Assembly (NCBI GenBank): GCA_019095985.1
Contig: CM032659.1
Coordinates: 18,019,516-18,083,515 of the forward strand
Direction of reading: 5' to 3'
DNA: 64,000 bases
Origin: Streblospio benedicti
Taxonomy: Eukaryota; Annelida; Polychaeta; Spionida; Spionidae
Part shown: positions 57,817-64,000 of the stretch, one piece after another
How positions within the stretch are numbered: the stretch's first letter is position 1
How the letters are laid out: every line of letters begins with the position of its first letter
The notes under the pieces: model-generated
Database searches by the model: none
Seen by the model: the letters and a program-made list of their open reading frames with translations, nothing else
Told to the model about the DNA's origin: nothing
Program-made: the position numbers and the translations under genes

Positions 57817-58993
57817 TTAAAGCTCTTCATGACGAAGATCTCCAATAATTTCAATGAGGGATTCATTGCGCTGTGGTTTCCATGTGGTAAGACTTGCGTA
57901 TTTCTTCAACAATTTCTCCCAGTAGCATCGAACATCTTCCATCTTGAGGTGGTCAATAATCATAAAACGGCCCCTCAGTGCGATCTCCGCAGCATAATTC
58001 TGATGTTCACGGTAAAACTCCAGCAAATCTTTGGCATCAGAGTAATCTGCTTTAACCGGTATATAGTGGATCCAGGGTTTTAGCGCGGAATAGAAGAACT
58101 CAATATATTCATTGCCGACATGGAACACTAGGGATGCACAGAGAAAGAGGTGCCGCAACCGGAAACTGGAAGTTACACCTCGGAAGTTGAACAAGTATTT
58201 GTATTGGCAGTGATCTTCAAATGGCACAGGATCAACTGGTTCTGCTCCAAGCGTGTCATTGAGATTTCTGAATGCCTGGTTCTTGGTGTAAGATGCATTG
58301 ACCAAATCAGGCTGTTCGCGGGACCACAAGATGATGGGATCTCTGTCCTTACTGGTCCGTGAGCCCCGGAAGAATGCTTGGTCCTTTTTGTCATACCACG
58401 TAAATCTTTTGGCTGCCGCTGGAATGCGGTCTATGTGAACATCCCATCTCCCAAGTCCACGTGGATACATTGGCATGATAGCTGGACCTCCATCCCAGAA
58501 TGACCATGCGGGGAATAGTATATCCCAGTGATCAGCAGTCTTGCTGAATGAAAAAACTGGCACCGGATTGAGGTGATTGGGCAATCGCTGATAATCACTC
58601 AAATTGATAACGAATTCCATGTCCGGAAGATTCTGTTTCGTTTGCATTAGAAAATGTTCTATACCATTGCACCTTCCAGGGTAGAAACACTTTTTTTGTC
58701 GGTACAGACGGTTGTTGATAATTTGAAAGTGTATTCCAGTTCCACCCCATAAGTTTTTTGCATTTTCGAAGTCTTTTCTTATTGATTCCATTTTTGAAGG
58801 GCTCCAAGTCTCGATCCATCTGAGGTTCATGGCATGTGCAGGTCTTCTTGACACATGGTTTGAAAGCACGTTGAGCATCCTTCATATTTTTTATATACTG
58901 TCTCCATCTAATATCTCTTTCTTTGTCAGCTTGAACGGGTGAGATTACCAAATAAATGCCTACAAAGGCAAATATTAACTTCATTATTTTCAT
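57817..58993 (-). pseudogene. POGLUT1/Rumi-like protein O-glucosyltransferase, copy C (one frameshift)
   Basis: Starts at the ATG at 58993 (MKIMKLIFAFVGIYLVISPV, signal peptide) and ends HEEL. The frame breaks once: the run read as T at 58774-58777 has one base more than in copies A and B, right after GINKK. Apart from this extra base (1177 nt, i.e. 392 codons plus one) the gene is complete and as well conserved as its sisters, with INLSDYQR at the catalytic Asp, FFRGSRTSKDRDPIILWSRE and NFRGVTSSFRLRHLFLCASL. Upstream, an ATG at 59023 is in frame (MTEKSLRHFV), but homologues start at 58993. Very recent loss, or a homopolymer sequencing error; the rest gives no sign of relaxed constraint. Confidence 0.85.
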
Positions 58994-59021
58994 TACAAAA
59001 TGTCTCAGTGACTTCTCTGTC

Positions 59022-59036
59022 ATTCTAGAATCTTCC
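59022..59036 (-). promoter_or_regulatory. Heat-shock-element match upstream of POGLUT copy C
   Basis: gGAAgaTTCtaGAAt, identical to the site of copy A, with the CRE-like TTACGTCA at 59083-59090 further upstream. Confidence 0.45.
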
Positions 59037-59759
59037 AGACACCATCAACGTCTTTACAGCTGTTGTGGGTGGAATGATTTATTGACGTAATTCTAATGCA
59101 CGTTGTGTGAGATTTTGCAGACTTTTATTGATTACATTTAATGACCTGATACTTATGCCAGATGCACCAAAGATATGCCGTATTTTATTGAATAGCCGCC
59201 TGAGTATTTATTAACTTCAAACTGCTCATTCACCGGGCGCTTTATTCAAGGCCAGCGGTATTGCAAGGCCGGGCTTTATCACAGTAATACTGCAAGTGGC
59301 AAGTTGATTAATATGTATTTAAACCACGAGGTGCCATTTTGCTTGAAACTTGGTTATTATTTGGCGGATTTTGCTGCTTGTGGATTTAATTCTACTCTGG
59401 TGTCAGCTAGTGAACACTAGAGTAAATGGATTCATATTTTCCACGTAAGTGTTACCTGGGACCCATGATTTTTTTTTCATCTCAGAATTCAACTATTTAC
59501 TACTTAGTATCTAAATGTGACTTCTAGAAAGGCACAAACCAAAATTTTAATATTATGATTATGCCTACATGTGCACATGAACATCTTTTGGAATTTGCGC
59601 AATAAAAATGTCATTGTAATGTATGATATTCAATTTTTACTCATCATACACATATTAAATATTATTCTATAGCATGTGCTAAACTAAGCTTTTGATAAAT
59701 GAAGTTGCAAAACACTGATTAGATTTTCTTTGATTATGTCACTCATTTGATATTGCCAT

Positions 59760-59852
59760 TTTGTTTTATTTTATTTTATTTTATTTTATTTTATTTATTT
59801 ATTGAACCTTCCATTGGAAGACAGAACGTAAAAATAAAAATAAAATAAAAGA
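59760..59852. repeat. (TTTTA)n ... (TAAAA)n foldback
   Basis: TTTTA repeats, then about 40 bp, then TAAAA repeats; the two runs can pair. It may mark the end of a retroposed sequence. Confidence 0.6.
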
Positions 59853-61093
59853 GAGTTAAAAAGTTAAGAAAATATCACTGATATTGCTTAAAACGGTTAT
59901 AAAAACATGTCAAGCATTTGATTATTGTCCCAGTTTTATAGTGGTGGTGTGGTAAAATAAAGTGAACGATGTTCAACGTTTCTGAGCAACGTGGCACGAC
60001 CCCCAAACTGCTGCCACCAAAGCAAGAAGCCACAGAGTCCAAAATGGGTGCAAGCAAAGAAAGCTGCTGCCCAGAACGTTGGGGGTCAACTATCGCGGCA
60101 AGAAGGGAAAGGCTGCTCACTAATATTTTGTAATCAAATTTAATTTTGAATGTCGTCAAGTATTATTCTCTAATTGTCTGTTTCTACCTTTGTTAAATCT
60201 GTATTTTAGTTATTTATTATTCACTTTATATTTATTTTATTTAGAATTTAAATTGGAATATATTTTCAAATATTTTCGCCATTTAAACAATTGTCACCCT
60301 GAATATCAAGGGCACAATATATTGCTCTAAAACTTGCTTTTGAGCAGAGGAGGAACCGATATTACATAGAGTGACAATTGTGTATAACTCATTCATATGG
60401 TAATCATAATCATCTGTTTTGTAACTAGTTCTACTAGAGTAGAACTATATGTAACTCTTGAAGTGCATAAGTTGATGCCAAGAAAAAGATATATACTCAC
60501 GCTGTCATTATTATGTTTGTTTTGAAATAATATGATGTGTACTGTATGTCTCTTGATGTTGAGTTTCACCTTCTGTGTATATTTTCATGTCATCTGGCTG
60601 AAATTGCCCAGTAATTATCATAATACAATTTCAAATTACGTGTGCTATGTAGACATTAAACAGTTTAAAATCGATGTCATAATAATATAAGGGCAATCAA
60701 TGTTTGTTTGCTGGACTTAGAGACGGATTCCTACGCAGGAGCACCACAAGTTACCTAAAACGAGCATCCTAATGTTCACAGAACTCATTTTGTGTGCATT
60801 CATGAGTTTTTTTTTACTTACATTGAAAGACGACTCATATTATTGTTATTATATTTCTTTTTTCTAGTGCTAGTACTTGTCAAAATAAAACAAAACACAT
60901 ATATCAAATTTTAGTCTAAATTGAGAATTTGATTTTAACGTTTTTAATGAAAGACAACTAACACTCAAAGGTTATTGCTGCCCAATCGCTGCCCAATCGC
61001 GGTCTAACAGCGGTGGGTAATCGTTGATGTGATTATGCTGCCACCTGTTGTGACATTTTGTAACTTAAAGCACCGTCTCACAGTCGTCCTTAA

Positions 61094-61354
61094 TGCTACA
61101 GTCACACGGCATGATACGGACCTGCGGATGCTTGCATAATGGAAATACGTAAATATTATGAAAATACGCAGCAGAGAGACCCAAGATCCCACCTGTGGAC
61201 ATCAGTAGATGGGACGTCGTAAAACTGCGGATCCTGCGTATTAAGTCACGGATAGATACGTATGCTTACGGAGGATACGTATACTTGCGGATGCTTACGT
61301 ATTTGTTACCCGCAAGCATCCGTATCCACCGTAAGTGGCCGTGTGACTGTAGCA
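61094..61354. mobile_element. 261-bp MITE with perfect 17-bp ends and TAA target duplication (Harbinger-type)
   Basis: TGCTACAGTCACACGGC and its exact complement end the element. TAA flanks both sides (61091-61093, 61355-61357), as expected for PIF/Harbinger insertions. The interior repeats TACG..TGCGGATGCTTGCG- and ATACGTA-type motifs. Confidence 0.8.
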
Positions 61355-61646
61355 TAACGCTTCTGCAAGTTGGCCACACGCACTGTTATTCAATTACAGC
61401 TATGTTTGTGATATGTTTTTGAATACAAATTGAATTCAACCGTGGCACGGTGTTTGACAGCGAAAAGCAGATACGGTTAACAGTTGCTATCTGCATAGAC
61501 AGCGAAATGATTGATAAGAAATTGGTACTGTCTACTATCTTCCAAACTTCCTCTCTCACATCTCTCCTGCAGGCATATTCCTGTAAATGTTTTTAATTTT
61601 TTATTTTCTGAAACCGCTAATTTTGCATGAAAATGCCCACTTTGTT

Positions 61647-61647
61647 C

Positions 61648-61702
<55 letters not shown>

Positions 61703-61728
61703 TTTTCTTTTTTTTTTTTTCTTTTTTG
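61647..61728. repeat. (CTTT)n microsatellite with T-run
   Basis: About 13 CTTT units followed by T-rich sequence; the opposite-strand KERKKERKKE frame comes from it. Confidence 0.95.
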
Positions 61729-62302
61729 TGGGGGTGTGGGTTTGTGTGTGTGTGGGGGGGTCGCAAATGCAGAACATAAATAGCATGTTTCTGCGCAAAT
61801 TATCAGAAGGAGACAAATGAAAAAATATTTGATGTACATGTACGTATGACATTTTAGGGACTCCTTACATTTCAGGTGTGAATTTAACTTAGCTTTAAAT
61901 AATGTTCTCATCAATAATTTAGAAGTTTTATTTATTTAGCTCTTGGCTTCCAACCACATAGATAGATTAGAAAGGGAAAACCTGTGTCTTTGTGCTAAGA
62001 GTTCTTATGTAACACAGTTTGCGTCGTAAACAGAGTGCAAATTGATCGTAGTACTAAGCCGGTTAGAGCGTTAACCAAAGTACAAATCTAATTAAACATA
62101 CCTTTTGTATGTTTGATGCGTCCTTAAACAACACATTTTGTATACTTAGCTTAACCGAAGTTTTAACTACTGAAATAGCTATTGACAACATGTTTAATTA
62201 CCTTTAATTAAGACTAAAAACGTGTTGATTGCTTCAAACAGCCTGGGTGATTATGATTGTCTAAACATGCCTAGATAGATATGCCAGATAAATGTCAAAG
62301 TA

Positions 62303-62435
62303 CAGTAGAACCTCCAATTACGACCACCTCTATAATAAGACCACTTTTAACGGTCCCAAACTACCAGAATGAGCCTGTACAAGAGCCTCTGTTGAGATGT
62401 TGGTCCCAAAGGTGGTCCTAATAGAGGTTCTACTG
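62303..62435. mobile_element. TA-type MITE, best-preserved copy
   Basis: CAGTAGAACCTCCAATTACG at the left and CTAATAGAGGTTCTACTG at the right, with GACCACCTCTATAATAAGAC and GGTGGTC inside. TA precedes the left end. The ends resemble pogo/Tigger-type transposons. Confidence 0.85.
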
Positions 62436-62476
62436 TTCTCATCATCGATGGCAGCCATCTCTGTTGAAATTTATAG

Positions 62477-62684
62477 CATTTTTGTACTTTTAGTTTTTTC
62501 TTTCTATGCTATATTTTAAATAATCAAGAATGTTAAAATGTTCAACAAGTTTTTTTCATCAATCGAGAGCTTTTCCGCTTTGCAGAGCCCTATTCTGTGG
62601 TGCTGAAAAGCTTTAAACTAAAAACATATTGAACATTTTAACATTCGTGATTTAAGATATAGCATAGAAAGAAACACAAAAATG
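62477..62684. mobile_element. Foldback MITE of about 208 bp
   Basis: The left arm (TTTCTTTCTATGCTATATTT, AGAATGTTAAAATGTTCAA) pairs with the right arm (TTGAACATTTTAACATTCGT, TATAGCATAGAAAGAAA). The outer ends CATTTTTGT/ACAAAAATG also match. Confidence 0.75.
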
Positions 62685-62797
62685 AGACCATATATGCTAT
62701 GTATAAACTGCATGAGATTACTAATATAGAATTATATAGCCCTCTTGCAGCTCATAGTAAACATGAGTCTTATTAACTCCAAGGACAGCAATGGCAT

Positions 62798-62944
62798 GGC
62801 AGATTCAGGTTTCTAGAAAAGGGGGATGGTGGGGTGGGGTGGGGGCGCACTTCAGGGATTTGATGGTTTTGTACCGCGATTAATGTAAAAATAACTGAAA
62901 ATGAAGTATTTTGGTGGAAAGGGGGGGGGGCTGATCTGCCCATG
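62798..62944. mobile_element. GGCAGATCC-family MITE, diverged copy
   Basis: GGCAGATTCAGGTTTCTAGA at the left, CTGATCTGCCCATG at the right, with GGGATTTGATGGTTTTGTAC and TGAAGTATTTTGGTGGAAAG inside. Confidence 0.8.
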
Positions 62945-63186
62945 GCCTGGAAATTTGATTTCCAAAGCGCAAGTGGCAGTGGAAGCACACTGTAGGCTAT
63001 GCCTGTGATTAAGGTTGGGTGAGGCCAGTAGGCTAATAATAGTATCAAGGCGGAAAGAGCCATTGCGTATGATTGATACAGGTGCAACTTTTTATGCTTA
63101 GGAGACCCTCCCAAACATTAATTAAAACATCACAATGGTGTGTGGGTGATTTTGACAATTAGCCTAGAGAGTTTGAAAATTGTGCA

Positions 63187-63814
63187 ATAGGGGTTTTTTT
63201 TTTAAAAATTTCCCCAAAAAAAACCCTTTTGGGGGGGGGCCCCCCCAAAAAAAAATTTTTTAAAAAAATTTTTTGGGGTTTTTTTTTTTAAAAAAAAAGG
63301 GGTTTATGACGCCAGGGGCCCCCCCCTTTTTTTTTTAAAAAAAAAAGTTTTAAAATTTTTTTTTTTCTTTTCCCAAAAAAAAATTTTTTTTTTTTTTTTT
63401 TTAAAAAAAACAAAAAAACCCCGGGGGAAAAAATTTTTTTTTAAAAAAAAAAAAAAAAAAAAAATTTTAAAAAAAAACCCCCCCCCCCCCCCAAAATTTT
63501 TTTTTTTAAAAATTTTGGGAAAAAAATTTTGGGCCCCAAAAAAAATTTTTTTTTAAAAAAATTTTAAAAAAAAAAAAAACCAAATTTTTAAAAAAAAAGG
63601 GAAACCCCCGGGGGGTTTTTTTTTTTTTTTTATTAAAAGGTTTTAAAATTTGGGGTTTTTAAATTTTTTTCCCCTTTTTGGGGAAAAAAAAAACCCCCCA
63701 AATAAAAAAACCCCCAAAAAGGGGGATCCCCCCCCGGGGGGAAAAAATTTTTAAAATTTAAATTTTTTTTAAAAATTTTTTTTAAAAAAAAAAAAAATTT
63801 TAAAAGGGTTTGGT

Positions 63815-63856
<42 letters not shown>

Positions 63857-64000
63857 CCCCCCCCCCCCGGGGGGGTTTTTTGGGGGGGAAAAAACCGGAA
63901 ATTTTTTTAAAAAAAAAAGGGGGCCCCCCAAAAATTTTTTTTGGTTTCTGTTTTTTTTTTTTTTTAAAAAAATTTAAAAAAAAGGGGGGGGGGGGGTTTG
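63187..64000. other. Homopolymer-only block, probably bad sequence
   Basis: From here to the window end the sequence is almost entirely runs of one base (A, T, G or C of 3-20), unlike anything before it. This looks like noise at the end of reads or a contig, not genomic DNA. No feature should be called in it. Confidence 0.85.

Larger units (their letters stand above)
58994..63186. other. Region upstream of POGLUT copy C; no gene seen
   Basis: Duplicated promoter block to about 59350 (plus the shared AGTGAACACTAGAGTAAATG at 59411). Then come AT-rich DNA with a (TTTTA)n/(TAAAA)n foldback at 59760-59852, an unplaced GC-richer piece at 59985-60125, MITEs at 61094, 62303, 62477 and 62798, and a CTTT microsatellite. 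Confidence 0.45.

Noticed and set aside
61477-61914. Lys/Glu/Arg-rich frames over 61.6-61.8 kb
   Set aside because: Translation of the CTTT microsatellite.

Overview
The window looks like nuclear DNA of an invertebrate deuterostome, most probably a lancelet (amphioxus, Branchiostoma-like). Three things suggest this. The genes are animal genes with many small exons. The DNA is packed with short inverted-repeat elements. Several exon-intron junctions of one gene are copied as tandem repeats, a habit I recall being reported for amphioxus ('mirage minisatellites'). The species call is an inference.

Layout. (1) 1642-19270, minus strand: a seven-exon CDK5 activator (p35/CDK5R1-like), about 388 aa, with an 8.8 kb and a 5.6 kb intron full of small repeats. 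(2) 23594-32579, plus strand, divergent from the first: a thirteen-exon ankyrin-repeat/SOCS-box (ASB-type) gene, about 461 aa, ending in a clear BC box and Cul5 box. It has one apparent 1-nt gap in exon 3, and tandem arrays spanning or abutting at least six of its splice sites. (3) 32.6-38.5 kb: gene-poor, with MITEs and a Penelope-like fragment. (4) 38494-39637, plus: a LicD/fukutin-type type II membrane protein broken by one frameshift. (5) 40878-42056 (plus), 52282-53466 (minus) and 57817-58993 (minus): three single-exon POGLUT1 (Rumi)-like protein O-glucosyltransferases lying in an inverted/tandem segmental duplication. The third copy has a 1-nt insertion. All three share an upstream heat-shock-element-like motif and differ in their C-terminal ER-retention tetrapeptide. 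(6) 48941-51796: a 2.86 kb DNA transposon with G-run ends and a decayed DDE-type transposase, lodged in the duplicated flank of POGLUT copy B. (7) 59-63 kb: no gene, several MITEs. (8) 63187-64000: homopolymer runs only, almost certainly bad sequence at a contig end.

How the genes relate. CDK5R and ASB are divergent neighbours with start regions about 4 kb apart. The POGLUT trio is a local expansion of an ER enzyme that glucosylates EGF repeats such as those of Notch. The LicD-like gene just upstream is also predicted to be a secretory-pathway glycan or phosphodiester transferase. No operon-like logic applies. The most notable signals are the splice-junction tandem arrays of the ASB gene and the intronless POGLUT cluster with its shared promoter motif.
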